A stretch of DNA of 64,000 nucleotides from Solibaculum_A intestinale (GTDB lineage Bacteria > Bacillota > Clostridia > Oscillospirales > Acutalibacteraceae): positions 3,490-67,489 of the forward strand of contig NZ_JBBMFD010000015.1 in assembly GCF_040096205.1 (NCBI RefSeq), written 5' to 3'. The notes below the pieces were generated by a model, which saw nothing but the letters and a program-made list of their open reading frames with translations, was not told where the DNA came from and searched no databases. The translations under genes were made by a program, and so were the position numbers. The first letter of the stretch is position 1. The number at the start of each line of letters is the position of its first letter. Below are positions 26,550 to 35,547 of the stretch, piece by piece.

Positions 26550-26587
26550 GAGAGGGCGGGAATATCCCCGCCCTCTCTACTTTTGTT
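26550..26587 (+). terminator. Terminator after the GH43 gene
   Basis: A perfect 11-bp stem GAGAGGGCGGG/CCCGCCCTCTC (26550-26560 with 26567-26577) is followed by ACTTTTGTTTTC. Confidence 0.8.
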
Positions 26588-26743
26588 TTCCCTGTATCGC
26601 AGACCAACCTGCGTTCCTTCGCCTTTACCCGGTGAAAGGCCGTATGTCGGTGTCCTCCGGTCCGGCCGGTCAACGTGACGCCTCCCGTTTTGGACGTCAT
26701 CTTAATACCGAGTTTTCTTTTTTCCTGCAGCGGCTTTCCCGTC

Positions 26744-27907
26744 TCATTTCGCCGCAGGTATTTTTCTCCGCTCTTCCTTGCCGCCGTGCAGCGCCCGGGA
26801 AGCGATCAGCGTGGTCACCGGGATCGCCAGGATTACCGCGATGCTGCCGGAAAGGCCGCGGATCACTTCCACCACCAGCAGATCCAGGTTGATCAGCGCA
26901 ATGTAAGGCAGCGAATACATATAGTAAACCAGCAGGATATTCAAGCTGCTGCCGGTAAAGGCCAGAATGAGGGTGTTGGTCATGGTGCCCATAATGTCCT
27001 TGCCCACGTTCATCCCCGAACGCCACAGCTGCTTCTGGGTCAGGGTTGGGTCGATGCTCTTCATCTCCGTCAGAGAGGACGCGATGGACATGGCCGTGTC
27101 CATCACCGCGCCAAGAGCGGCGATCAGAATGCCCGCAAAAAGCAGGTCTTTGACCCGCAGAGCGGTGGAATCGGAGATGAACAGCAAAAGCTCCGCTTCC
27201 GATTCGTTTAAGGTGGAGATATGGGAAAGGACGCCCGTGGCGTAGGCGATGACGCCGGCGAACATAGTGCATACGCTGCAGCTGACGGCGGCGATGACGG
27301 TCTTTTTACAAAAACCGTTGAGGGAAAGAAGGGTTACGGCGGTAGACAACACCACCACAACCACGGCGGCTAGAATGGGCTCCACGCCTTTGATGATCAT
27401 AGGAAGGAACAAAAAGAGGACGCAGAGAATGGTAAAGGCCAGGGACGCGATGGATTTGAGTCCTTTCTTTCTTCCAAAAAGGAGCACCACCGCTAAAAAC
27501 AGGGCCAGCAGGACATAGAGGTAGTTTTCCCGGCTGTAGTTGACGACGCTGGTGGTCACAAACCCGTCAAAGCTGGAGATGACAAGCTCGGTGCCTACAC
27601 TGGCGGGCTTATTATTGACGCGCTGGACGTAGTTGATGGCGGTGGTGCTGCGTCCGGAAAACTCGCCGGTGAGGATCTCCAGCTTGAGCCATTGCTTTCC
27701 GATCTGGATAAAATCATAATCCGGGTCGGGGCCCATGTCCTCTTTCTCCACCTCAATGACCCGGGCCTTTTCGTAAACAATGCCGTCCTGGTAGTCGCCG
27801 GGCTTCTGATAATCAAGGGTGGTATTGAAAACGTAGAGAAACGCAAAAAAGCCGGCGAGGAACACAATCCAGGCAGCCGTGCCGATCTTTTTCTTGGGAT
27901 TTTTCAT
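26744..27907 (-). CDS. YibE/F family membrane protein
   Basis: The roughly 387-residue protein has one N-terminal membrane helix (about 10-30), an extracytoplasmic beta-rich part (40-130), and then seven or eight membrane helices matching YibE/F proteins, with NGFCKKT, GAVMDTAMSIASSL and the GMNVGKDIMGTMTNTLILAF segment. The molecular function of the family is not established. Start at ATG 27907 (MKNPKKK). It lies about 110 bases downstream of the dockerin phosphatase gene on the same strand and may be co-transcribed. Confidence 0.85.
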   Translation of the reverse strand: MKNPKKKIGTAAWIVFLAGFFAFLYVFNTTLDYQKPGDYQDGIVYEKARVIEVEKEDMGPDPDYDFIQIGKQWLKLEILTGEFSGRSTTAINYVQRVNNKPASVGTELVISSFDGFVTTSVVNYSRENYLYVLLALFLAVVLLFGRKKGLKSIASLAFTILCVLFLFLPMIIKGVEPILAAVVVVVLSTAVTLLSLNGFCKKTVIAAVSCSVCTMFAGVIAYATGVLSHISTLNESEAELLLFISDSTALRVKDLLFAGILIAALGAVMDTAMSIASSLTEMKSIDPTLTQKQLWRSGMNVGKDIMGTMTNTLILAFTGSSLNILLVYYMYSLPYIALINLDLLVVEVIRGLSGSIAVILAIPVTTLIASRALHGGKEERRKIPAAK

Positions 27908-28018
27908 AAGGCGGACATCCTGTCTTTTTATTTGTTGCAACCAGGTGGGACCAGGGCGGCGGGAGGGCCGCCCTGGTCCTTGGCGAGGGGATGTGTAAGG
28001 AAGAATCGCGTAAGGGGG

Positions 28019-30007
28019 TTACGCGGCGAGATAGCTCTGAATCAGGATATAATCCTTGGTGTCAACCACACCGTCGCGGTCAATGTCGCAGCGGGTCTCG
28101 GTGGTGGACTGGTAGTAGGACAGAGCAATGGAGAAATCCGCCAGAGTTACTTTTCCGTCGCCATTGATGTCGGAAGCGGCGCGGTAGGAGTAGATTTCAG
28201 TGACCACCGTATCCTCACCCATGTTGGGAGTAACGTCGACGGCGTCAAAGCTGCCGTCCTCGTTTGTAATCTTCTGGGCACTCTGGGCCTTCACCAGGGT
28301 GACGGTGGTGTCGCCCACGGGAGCGGTTTCCTTGAGCTTGAAGGTGAAGGTGGCCACGTTGGTTTTGCCTTCGTTGGTCACGGTATCGCTGGTACCGATG
28401 ACGATACCGGCCTTGCCGTTTTCATCGGTGGTGTTGGAGAAAAGGGTGTTTTCCAGATTGCTCTGGGCAGAGACCAGTTCGAGCACGTTCTCGTCGTAGC
28501 TGATTTCAGCCTGGTAGGCGTTCACATCCTTGAGGTTCTCCATAGAAACGGTGTAGGAAACGGTATCGCCCTTTTCCACGACGCCCAGATCGGAGCCTTC
28601 GATGGAGGCCACCTGCACGTCACGGGTCACGGTCAGGGTGTCGTAGAGGTATTTCTCGGTGGTGATGGTATCGGTGTTGGGGTCATACTTGAACATGTAG
28701 GTGTTGAGGGTGAAGGAATCCTGGGAGACTTCCATCTCCACAATGACCTGTTCCTTCTTCACGTCGCTGCCGGTGTCGGTGGAGTTCACGTCCAGGAAGG
28801 CGTAGTTGGGAAGGAGCGGGTCGCCATCGGAGACGGTATAATTCTTCTGGGAATACCATTTCAGGCCGCCGGCATGTCCGCCGACCATGTAGAGCGGCGC
28901 GTTTGCAGGCTTCTGGGTCTCACCGGCAGCATTGACCACCCGGTCGGCTTTCTGGCCGTCCTCGGTGACGAAGCCGCGGGAATACACATGGTCGTGGCCC
29001 TGGAGAACCATATCCACATCCAGCTGGGCGAAAATCGGGCACCAGAACTTTCTGGCCGCCATGACGTCGGAGTCGGTGATGTGGGAAGCGCCGGTGTAAA
29101 GAGACTTATGGAAGCCCACGATGGTCCACTGGCCCGCCGCCTTGGCCTCGGCCACCGCCTCGCGCAGCATCACTTCCTGCTGAGCTCTGGCGTCGGCATT
29201 GTTCTTAGCCTCTTCCAGGTTGAGCATGATGAACTTGGCGGGTCCGTAATCGAAGGTGTAAGCCACCTGACCCGCTTCAGCGGGAGCGTTGATGTGACTG
29301 TTGAGGGTATTGTTGTCATGATTGCCGCGGACCGCCGCGATGGTGTTGTTGGCGAACATGTCCTGGCCGCCGTTGGGGAACGCGCCGGAGTTGTTAAAGA
29401 GCATTTCCCACTGGCTCTCGCTGGTGGCGGTGTCGGTGATGTCGCCGGCTAAGTAAACGAAATCCAGATCCGGGATCTTGTTTACCTCGGCAAGGGTAGC
29501 GCCCAGGGCCTTCGCATCGCTCTCTCTGGCGACTTGGGTGTCCGCCAGATAAGCGAACTTAAAGCTGTCAGTGCTGCCCTTGGCGGGAGCGGTCTTGAAC
29601 TTACCCTCGTAGGTATCGGCGCCTTCGCCCACCGTGTAGGTATAGGTGGTGTCGGGTTCCAGGCCGGAAACCACAATCTTATGGAAGCACTTGTTTGCCT
29701 GTCCGAAGGCAGACTCGCCCACAAAGCTTTGGGTGGCGGTGTCCCCCTGCTTTTGCACCGTGATGACCGAGGGGCATTCCACGGCGGTGGTGTAGGTAAC
29801 GTTTACCTGAGTGGAGGGATCGTCGCCCATATGGACGTTGAGCTGACGGGGCGTTTTGTCGGTAGCGCCTTCGGCAGCCGCGGCCACAATCGGCACAGGC
29901 TCGCTGGCGGCAGGCGCCGCGTAGGCCATAGACGTGGTGAACGCGCCCATCAGCAGGACGGACGCAGCCGCCAGGCTGATGGCTTTCTTCATGCTTTTCA
30001 TCTTCAT
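28019..30007 (-). CDS. Secreted metallophosphoesterase with cohesin-like domain and dockerin
   Basis: The 662-residue protein has a signal peptide (1-30), a purple-acid-phosphatase-like N-terminal FN3 domain (50-140), and a calcineurin-type phosphoesterase domain (150-400) with the metal motifs DTQ (156), GDIT (188-191), GNHD (228-231), GFHK (298-301) and GHDH (337-340). Residues 465-595 resemble a cohesin (YQAEISYDENVLELV, FTFKLKETAPVGDTTVTL). Residues 612-660 form a type I dockerin with two Ca-binding segments, DINGDGKVTLADF and DIDRDGVVDTKDY. It should act outside the cell on phosphate esters. It is 9 bases downstream of a membrane-anchored cohesin-like protein, a possible binding partner. 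A cohesin and a dockerin in one phosphatase is unusual. Confidence 0.88.
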   Translation of the reverse strand: MKMKSMKKAISLAAASVLLMGAFTTSMAYAAPAASEPVPIVAAAAEGATDKTPRQLNVHMGDDPSTQVNVTYTTAVECPSVITVQKQGDTATQSFVGESAFGQANKCFHKIVVSGLEPDTTYTYTVGEGADTYEGKFKTAPAKGSTDSFKFAYLADTQVARESDAKALGATLAEVNKIPDLDFVYLAGDITDTATSESQWEMLFNNSGAFPNGGQDMFANNTIAAVRGNHDNNTLNSHINAPAEAGQVAYTFDYGPAKFIMLNLEEAKNNADARAQQEVMLREAVAEAKAAGQWTIVGFHKSLYTGASHITDSDVMAARKFWCPIFAQLDVDMVLQGHDHVYSRGFVTEDGQKADRVVNAAGETQKPANAPLYMVGGHAGGLKWYSQKNYTVSDGDPLLPNYAFLDVNSTDTGSDVKKEQVIVEMEVSQDSFTLNTYMFKYDPNTDTITTEKYLYDTLTVTRDVQVASIEGSDLGVVEKGDTVSYTVSMENLKDVNAYQAEISYDENVLELVSAQSNLENTLFSNTTDENGKAGIVIGTSDTVTNEGKTNVATFTFKLKETAPVGDTTVTLVKAQSAQKITNEDGSFDAVDVTPNMGEDTVVTEIYSYRAASDINGDGKVTLADFSIALSYYQSTTETRCDIDRDGVVDTKDYILIQSYLAA

Positions 30008-30016
30008 CTGGAAAAA

Positions 30017-30859
30017 CTACCTCTCTTTCTTACTCGCCGATTTTTTCGACTGTATGATCACACACACCAAAACCACATTCAGCGTAACGCTTGCAAGCAG
30101 GCCAATGAGCAGACCCATATTCACGCCGCTGGTGGAGGGGTTTGGGGTGGCATCACCCTGAGAAGGACTAGAGGAAAGCTGAGAGCTGTCCTCGTCCGGG
30201 TTGGAAACCGGCGGATTGGACGAAACAGAACCGGCCGGATCCGAAGAGGTCCCGCTCTGGGACGGGGCGGAGGAGCTGGACAAATTTCCGCTGCCCAGGC
30301 TTTCCGAAGGCGGCATCTGCCCGGAGCCAGAGGACGGCTCCGACGAGGAACCCGGTTTCGCGCCGTCGGGTGGGGTCAGCGGAGGCACCGGTGTTTCGTC
30401 CCCCTCCCGGTCTAGAAGTATCTGCTTTTGGGGCGTTAGGAGCGTTTCGTCCACCCCGCCGCCGCTAAGTTGGTAGACGCTTACGTATTGCAGGGCGACG
30501 GCGCTGTCCGTCTCCCCGGAGCAGGACAGGGTGACGACGGCATTCACCGGACCTTCAAAGGCATTGCTGCCGGAGAAAAAGCTGAACCAGGTAATCCCGC
30601 GCGCCTCGGTGGGCGCAGTAACCGAACCGGAGGCGTTTTCAAAGCGGACCGATTCCACCTTAACGCCGTCGGCGCATTGCAGGCCGAATTCCGCTCCGGC
30701 ATAGGAGTCGCCGTTGTCCACCGTCAGGTTGATCTGAACCTGGGTCTGCCCCGCGCTTAGGGAAACCCGGTCGGGCGCGGTCACCGAAGCGGCAAACGCC
30801 TGAAACGGTAGACACAGCACAAGCATCCCGCAAAGCAGGACGGCGATGCATTTTTTCAT
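30017..30859 (-). CDS. Membrane-anchored cohesin-like surface protein
   Basis: The 280-residue protein has a signal peptide (1-24), a cohesin-like beta-sandwich (27-150: VSLSAGQTQVQINLTVDNG, YAGAEFGLQCADGVKVESV), a Ser/Pro/Gly-rich linker of about 95 residues (151-246), one membrane helix (247-270) and a basic tail (KKSASKKER). This is the layout of a small anchoring scaffoldin: one cohesin held above the membrane. It precedes the dockerin phosphatase by 9 bases. GGGAGGG lies 10 bases before ATG. Cohesin assignment rests on pattern, and binding is inferred. Confidence 0.75.
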   Translation of the reverse strand: MKKCIAVLLCGMLVLCLPFQAFAASVTAPDRVSLSAGQTQVQINLTVDNGDSYAGAEFGLQCADGVKVESVRFENASGSVTAPTEARGITWFSFFSGSNAFEGPVNAVVTLSCSGETDSAVALQYVSVYQLSGGGVDETLLTPQKQILLDREGDETPVPPLTPPDGAKPGSSSEPSSGSGQMPPSESLGSGNLSSSSAPSQSGTSSDPAGSVSSNPPVSNPDEDSSQLSSSPSQGDATPNPSTSGVNMGLLIGLLASVTLNVVLVCVIIQSKKSASKKER

Positions 30860-31268
30860 CTGATTTATTCCCTCCCTTTTGACAGACTCAAGTGTATCCG
30901 GTTAACGTAAAGGAAAGACGGGCAGTGGATAAAAAACCAGGTAAAATCCGGATAAACTCTCATTTTTTCGGCCTTCTCTCCTGCTCAAGGCGCACATTTT
31001 TTACATGCGTCTTCTGCGCACAATCGCCAAACTTTCGTCAGAAGCGAAATTTGTGTTTGCGCCTGGAAAAGACGCTTCATTTTCAGCTCAAAGAAGACCT
31101 GGAGCGCAGCAAAACGAAATACCGCATTCTTGAGGAAACTGCACAGCCGGACGGTTCGGTGATTCTCAAACTGAACATGCAATATAGCCTTCTCCGGTCG
31201 GCGATTATCCCGACGACTGATTTGCCGATTTCTCTTTTGGCTGCTTTTCATCCAAACTCCTTATCACC
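30860..31268. other. Gap with a protein-like fragment but no credible gene
   Basis: A plus-strand frame across 30892-31353 is open, and its middle (KEDLERSKTKYRILEET, then PDGSVILKLNMQYSLL, about 31080-31200) looks protein-like, while both ends do not. There is no ribosome binding site. It may be a remnant of a displaced gene; I do not recognise it. Confidence 0.35.
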
Positions 31269-31317
31269 AAAAAGGCAGAGCCTGCGAAGGGAATTCCTTC
31301 GCAGGCTCTGCCTTTTT
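31269..31317 (-). terminator. Terminator of the CarD-like gene
   Basis: A perfect 22-bp stem (31269-31290 with 31296-31317) with a five-base loop and A/T runs as its outer arms; bidirectional in form. It lies about 30 bases past the CarD-like stop. Confidence 0.85.
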
Positions 31318-31349
31318 CTTCATCTTTCTATAACCCATTCCTTTTGCTA

Positions 31350-31880
31350 TTAGGACGCGTGCGCTCCGCTTTTCTCTCCGGCGGCCATACCCACGCGCGC
31401 TTCGATGTAACGGGGCACCTCCTCCTTAGGAATCCCCAAGGAAACCGAAAGCTCTCCAAACAGCAGTTCCTCCGCCCGTTTCATAAACCGCTCGTCCAGA
31501 GCCCCGAACTTTTTCTTTTGCCGCTCCATCCCCTGCTTCTTGGCATACAGGGACATGGTCAGCGCAATCAAATCCGCGCAGTCATGGGTTTTCAGCGACG
31601 CCTCGTAGTGTTCCACCAGCTCGCGCAGCACATAGGTCTCAAACACCTCTGCCCGTATAGACGGAATCCGTTCGATCAACTGCTCGGCCTCCTCCCTGGT
31701 GAGGACCGGCCGCATAAAGACCTTGCCGTTCTCCGCCGGCGTGGAGATGGTGCATTCCTGATAGAGAGGCTTTAACACATAATAAAGCCGCTCCTCTCCT
31801 TCGATCTCCAGCGGCTTAACGTCCGTCACCTTACAAACGCCAGTGCTTCCATATAAAATCAATTCTCCAACCTGGTACAA
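31350..31880 (-). CDS. CarD-family transcription regulator
   Basis: The N-terminal 60 residues (YQVGELILYGSTGVCKV, then YYVLKPLYQECTISTPAEN) form the CarD/TRCF RNA-polymerase-interacting domain, and the rest is helical, as in CarD proteins that bind RNAP and promoter DNA at the upstream bubble edge. 176 residues. The start is TTG at 31880, nine bases after GGAGG; there is no suitable ATG. Small CarD-like proteins in Clostridia are often stress or stationary-phase factors, which is inference here. Confidence 0.85.
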   Translation of the reverse strand: MYQVGELILYGSTGVCKVTDVKPLEIEGEERLYYVLKPLYQECTISTPAENGKVFMRPVLTREEAEQLIERIPSIRAEVFETYVLRELVEHYEASLKTHDCADLIALTMSLYAKKQGMERQKKKFGALDERFMKRAEELLFGELSVSLGIPKEEVPRYIEARVGMAAGEKSGAHAS

Positions 31881-31910
31881 CGATTCCTGCCTCCGATCCG
31901 TCGATTCTGC

Positions 31911-32102
31911 TCAAGCCCAGGGACGGCGTCCGCCGTAATCCCTGCGCGCAGTACGCTCCTGTTCTTCCTTCTTTAAGGAAGAAAGACGTTCCCTAGCCCG
32001 TTCCTCACTGGTTTTGCCTTGGGAAGAGCGGTTCTCTGTTGCGTTCGGGCCGCGCCTGGGCGCCGTTACCGAATCTCCTCTGTTCTGCGCCGTTTCTCCC
32101 AT
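31911..32102 (-). CDS. Small charged hypothetical protein (doubtful)
   Basis: A 63-codon frame ends 30 bases before the CarD-like gene. Its second half (SEERARERLSSLKKEEQERTARRD) is helical and strongly charged, like a real small protein, but the ATG has no ribosome binding site. It could be a leader frame or chance. Confidence 0.25.
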   Translation of the reverse strand: MGETAQNRGDSVTAPRRGPNATENRSSQGKTSEERARERLSSLKKEEQERTARRDYGGRRPWA

Positions 32103-32124
32103 TTGCAGCCGAAAACCGGTGAAA

Positions 32125-32178
32125 AGAAAAAACGTGCGGTTTTGACAACTGGACTTACGTTTGCCAAAACCGCACGTT
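32125..32178 (-). terminator. Terminator of the diguanylate cyclase gene
   Basis: A perfect 14-bp stem (32131-32144 with 32165-32178) is followed in the minus direction by TTTTTTCTTTT. It separates the cyclase gene from the CarD-like gene. Confidence 0.8.
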
Positions 32179-32277
32179 GTATCTTTATTTTACCACAAAA
32201 CAGGATCAAAATGTAAGAGAGAAATAAAGCCGACCCGGCAAAATGTGTCCGTGCCCTGTGCGCGTTGCGGCGTCCGG

Positions 32278-34806
32278 CTAGGAATTCCCGCTCTGCCGAT
32301 GCATTTGATCCGCAGGCGCAATCTCAAACCGGTCCCGCCCGCCCTCCTTGGCCGAATAAAGGGCCCGGTCCGCCTGGCGGTACAGCTCCTCATAGTCCAT
32401 TCCCGGGTATGACAGGGCTACCCCCACGCTGATGGTGACCACCCGCGCCGCATCCAGCCGGATTTGGTGCACTGTCTCACACAGGCCGGCGCATTTCTTC
32501 GTCAGCGCCGGTATATCCTGAATGCGGGGCAGATAAACGAGGAACTCATCGCCGCCCGGACGGCCGATCACATCCCCGTCCCGAAAGCTGCTTTCCAGCA
32601 GCCTTGCCACCGCTTTTAAGGTTTCGTCCCCGCACATGTGTCCATAGGTGTCGTTGATGGACTTAAACAGATCCACGTCCAGAAGAAGCAGCGCCCCCAC
32701 TTCACCCGGCTGGAGCTTTGGGAGATGCTCCTCAATCAGCCGTTTGCTGGTTTCACTGTTGTACAGATGGGTCATACTGTCGCGCTGAGCCTGTTCGCGA
32801 AGACTTTCCTTCTCGCTCTTCTCCTCGTCAATGACGCTGATCTTTCCGATGGCATAGACCGGAACACCCGCACTGTCGCAAATGGTCTCCACCGTGACGC
32901 GGATCCAGTGCCACTTTCCATCCCTGCAATAGACATATATCTCCTGTACATGGTTCTGGGCAGAATCCAAAATCTCCAGAAAAAGCCGCTGACTTTTCCC
33001 TTCCGGGCTGTCCTTCCCTAGAAAACGGCTTAAGTCGTAACGTACGATTTCTCCTCCATTTCCGTTTACTCCATTTGCGTCTTTGAGAATCAACCGCTTC
33101 TTTTTAAAATCATATTCAAAGAATGAATCGTTGGTAATGGAGTAAAGGCGGACATGCTTTTGCAGTTCCAGCGAAATCGCCTTGCCGGCCCGGATCCGCT
33201 GTAATAAAATAACGACAAGCAGCGCTACGACCAGCAAAAACACGCATCCTGCCGCCGCCAAAACCGGAATGGGATTCTTCTGGATAAAATACTCGACGGA
33301 AAAATCAACCTTGTGCACAATGTTCTGATAGATTACCGACTGCAGATCGTCCGAATCCATGGACAAAACGGATTTGTTAAGCAAGCCCAGCAGAATATGA
33401 TCCCTCTGCTTTACCACGCCGAAGCAAATACGATAAGAGGTATAGGTCTGGGGGACCATTTTGAGTTCCTCAAAGCTGGGCAGGTTGAGATAATACTGCG
33501 CCGTGTAGGTATCCACATAAGTATAGTCCGCTTCCCGGCGGTTCACCGCGCGGATGCATGCGTCCACTGAGTCATAGGGCACCGCTGTCCCGACAAAATA
33601 ACCGTCGTAGGTGCTGGTTCTGGACAAAGCCAGCCGCTTTCCCTGGATGCTGTCTTCGCTCATCTCTTCATGCATCAGGAGGGTATAGGGGCTGGAAAGA
33701 TAGGGCCTGGACATGGCCAGATCCCGCTCTCGGGCAGTGGTATAATCATAAGGCATCCCTGCGATCAAATCCACCTGGCCGTTTTTGGCCTTAGTATAGA
33801 GTTCCTCCCAGGAGGATGCCTCCACCATTGCAAATTGCAGGCCGGTGGTTTTCGAAATATCCCGCAAAAGGTCCACGCCGATTCCTTTGAGCGCACCGGT
33901 TTTTTCATCCTTGTACTGAAAAGGAGGCTGGCTGGACATCACTCCTACCCGCAAAACACCCGCCTGTTCGATATAAGCCTCTTCCTTGTCCGACAGCACA
34001 AACGTCCGGCTTGCTGGTGCGAAATACTTTTCATTAAGGGTGGTCTGAAAATAAGGATCGGCCTCGGTGACGCTGACGATGGCTTCGTTAAGCTCGGCGA
34101 TCAGATCGGAATCGCTGTTTTTGGAGGTGACAAAATAAAAGGGCTTGGGTGCGAACCGGATCACCGGACGCACGTTTTCCAGGTAATTCATGCTGGTATT
34201 GAGCAAAACGTCCGCCCGGCCCTCCTCAAGCGCGCGGATCATTTCCTCATTGCTGCCGCACTCAATAAGCTCCGGCGTAATCAGGTTCATCTCACAGTAT
34301 TCATATAATTCCCGCACCATTCTCCCGGAGGTGGAATAAACCGCCACCCGCAGGGTCTGTTCCTTCTGGGAGTCAACGATAATGTTATGACCGCCTTCGT
34401 TTAACACCTGCAGCACCGTTTCCGATGTGCCGTAGCTATACCCGGAATAATCGAACTGCTTTCCCAAATCTTCACTGTAAAGCATGGCCCCCATTAGGTC
34501 CACTTCCCCGCCCTGGACCATCTTCATCAGCGTGGACAGTTGTTCGTCCACGCTGCCTGGGATTTGCACAAATTCATAATTCCATCCGGTATATTGAGCA
34601 ATTTCCTCCAAATATTCGTAGGTATATCCAAAGTATTTTCCATTTTCGTCCACATCGGTAATGTTCTTCTGGATCGGGTAGGCGACCCGGATGGTCCTGC
34701 TTTCCTCGGGTGACGCCATAACAGGAAAAAGTCCTCCCCACAGCTGCAAAAGCAGGACGAGCAACAAGCACACGGCCTGGATTTTGGATCGTCGTTGCTG
34801 CCTCAC
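32278..34806 (-). CDS. Membrane diguanylate cyclase with two solute-binding sensor domains
   Basis: The 842-residue protein has a signal/anchor (1-31), two periplasmic-type SBP_bac_3 domains in tandem (about 37-270 and 285-505), a membrane helix (about 515-540), a PAS-like segment (550-660) and a C-terminal GGDEF domain (about 675-835). The active site GRPGGDEF is intact, and RDGD five residues upstream is a full I-site for product inhibition. It should make c-di-GMP in response to a small extracellular ligand, likely an amino acid or similar. The start is GTG at 34806, six bases after AGGAGG. No EAL or c-di-GMP riboswitch is seen nearby. Confidence 0.92.
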   Translation of the reverse strand: MRQQRRSKIQAVCLLLVLLLQLWGGLFPVMASPEESRTIRVAYPIQKNITDVDENGKYFGYTYEYLEEIAQYTGWNYEFVQIPGSVDEQLSTLMKMVQGGEVDLMGAMLYSEDLGKQFDYSGYSYGTSETVLQVLNEGGHNIIVDSQKEQTLRVAVYSTSGRMVRELYEYCEMNLITPELIECGSNEEMIRALEEGRADVLLNTSMNYLENVRPVIRFAPKPFYFVTSKNSDSDLIAELNEAIVSVTEADPYFQTTLNEKYFAPASRTFVLSDKEEAYIEQAGVLRVGVMSSQPPFQYKDEKTGALKGIGVDLLRDISKTTGLQFAMVEASSWEELYTKAKNGQVDLIAGMPYDYTTARERDLAMSRPYLSSPYTLLMHEEMSEDSIQGKRLALSRTSTYDGYFVGTAVPYDSVDACIRAVNRREADYTYVDTYTAQYYLNLPSFEELKMVPQTYTSYRICFGVVKQRDHILLGLLNKSVLSMDSDDLQSVIYQNIVHKVDFSVEYFIQKNPIPVLAAAGCVFLLVVALLVVILLQRIRAGKAISLELQKHVRLYSITNDSFFEYDFKKKRLILKDANGVNGNGGEIVRYDLSRFLGKDSPEGKSQRLFLEILDSAQNHVQEIYVYCRDGKWHWIRVTVETICDSAGVPVYAIGKISVIDEEKSEKESLREQAQRDSMTHLYNSETSKRLIEEHLPKLQPGEVGALLLLDVDLFKSINDTYGHMCGDETLKAVARLLESSFRDGDVIGRPGGDEFLVYLPRIQDIPALTKKCAGLCETVHQIRLDAARVVTISVGVALSYPGMDYEELYRQADRALYSAKEGGRDRFEIAPADQMHRQSGNS

Positions 34807-34877
34807 ATGGCTCCTCCTTGCACAGTGCGGCTTCCTGCTTACCCCAAAATTGCCACACTCTCTGCTCTTTTCTCCTT

Positions 34878-34906
34878 ATTATAGCGGCGCTTTGTCCAAA
34901 TAGCAA
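34878..34906 (-). promoter_or_regulatory. Promoter of the diguanylate cyclase gene
   Basis: Minus strand TTGCTA (34901-34906), 17-base spacer, consensus TATAAT (34878-34883), about 70 bases before the start codon. Confidence 0.7.
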
Positions 34907-34980
34907 CCGCAACCCGTGCAAGATGCCTCCTGCAGCCCGGTTCAAGACGTAAGGCTGCGATGCCCGTCAGCGTGTCAAGT

Positions 34981-35484
34981 TCACGCACTCTGGGTCTTCA
35001 CGCCAGACGGCTTAACCGCATGCGTGCCGTCGAGCCGGTGCATCCGCTTGCTTTTTTCCCGGATGTAACGGATTTCCTGCGGAATTTCCTCCTCTGCCAG
35101 AGTGTCGTGCACCGCACAGGTCCCCGCGTTTTCCGCCGTCTCATAGTACCAGCATTTGTATTTGATCACATCCAGCTGCGCCTGCAGTTCGGCGATCTGT
35201 TCCTCTACCCGTTCCTTTTGCTTGCGAAACAGCTCCAGCCGCTGTCCGATGGTGTGATCCCCCTGCATTCCCAAATCAATGAATGCTTTGATATCCTTGA
35301 TGGGCATTCCCGTTTTCTTCAGACACTCGATTAAAAACAGCCACTCAAAATCGCTTTCCTTAAACATGCGCACTCCGCTTTCGCTGCGCTCCACAAAGGG
35401 CAAAAGCCCTTCCTTGGAATAAAAGCGCAGCGTATGAGGAGACAGGCCGATCTCTTTTGCAATTTCACCCACGGTATAGTACAT
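34981..35484 (-). CDS. MerR-family transcription regulator
   Basis: The 167-residue protein has an N-terminal MerR helix-turn-helix (YYTVGEIAKEIGLSPHTLRFYSKEGLLPF), the KKTGMPIKDIKAFIDL helix, a long coiled coil (90-120) and a C-terminal part with KCWYYETA. There is no MerR-type metal Cys set; the pattern is of the broad aldehyde/redox/stress type (HTH_MerR-SF), with unknown effector. I chose ATG 35484. A double dyad lies just upstream, so it probably regulates itself. Confidence 0.9.
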   Translation of the reverse strand: MYYTVGEIAKEIGLSPHTLRFYSKEGLLPFVERSESGVRMFKESDFEWLFLIECLKKTGMPIKDIKAFIDLGMQGDHTIGQRLELFRKQKERVEEQIAELQAQLDVIKYKCWYYETAENAGTCAVHDTLAEEEIPQEIRYIREKSKRMHRLDGTHAVKPSGVKTQSA

Positions 35485-35511
35485 ACAAAACACCTCCAAA
35501 AATGTTTTATT

Positions 35512-35547
35512 CCCCTTAGCTTAGAGTCAACTCTCAAGTCTAAGGGG
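35512..35547. promoter_or_regulatory. Nested inverted repeats upstream of the MerR gene (operator)
   Basis: An outer 8-bp dyad CCCCTTAG/CTAAGGGG (35512-35519 with 35540-35547) encloses an inner CTTAGA/TCTAAG dyad and TTGAGA and TTGACT elements. MerR proteins bind such dyads between -35 and -10. It lies 28 bases before the start codon. Confidence 0.6.

Noticed and set aside
27692..29452. A 586-codon plus-strand frame opposite the phosphatase and YibE/F genes
   Set aside because: It spans two genes and their spacer and is rich in Gly, Val and His, as shadows are; no ribosome binding site.
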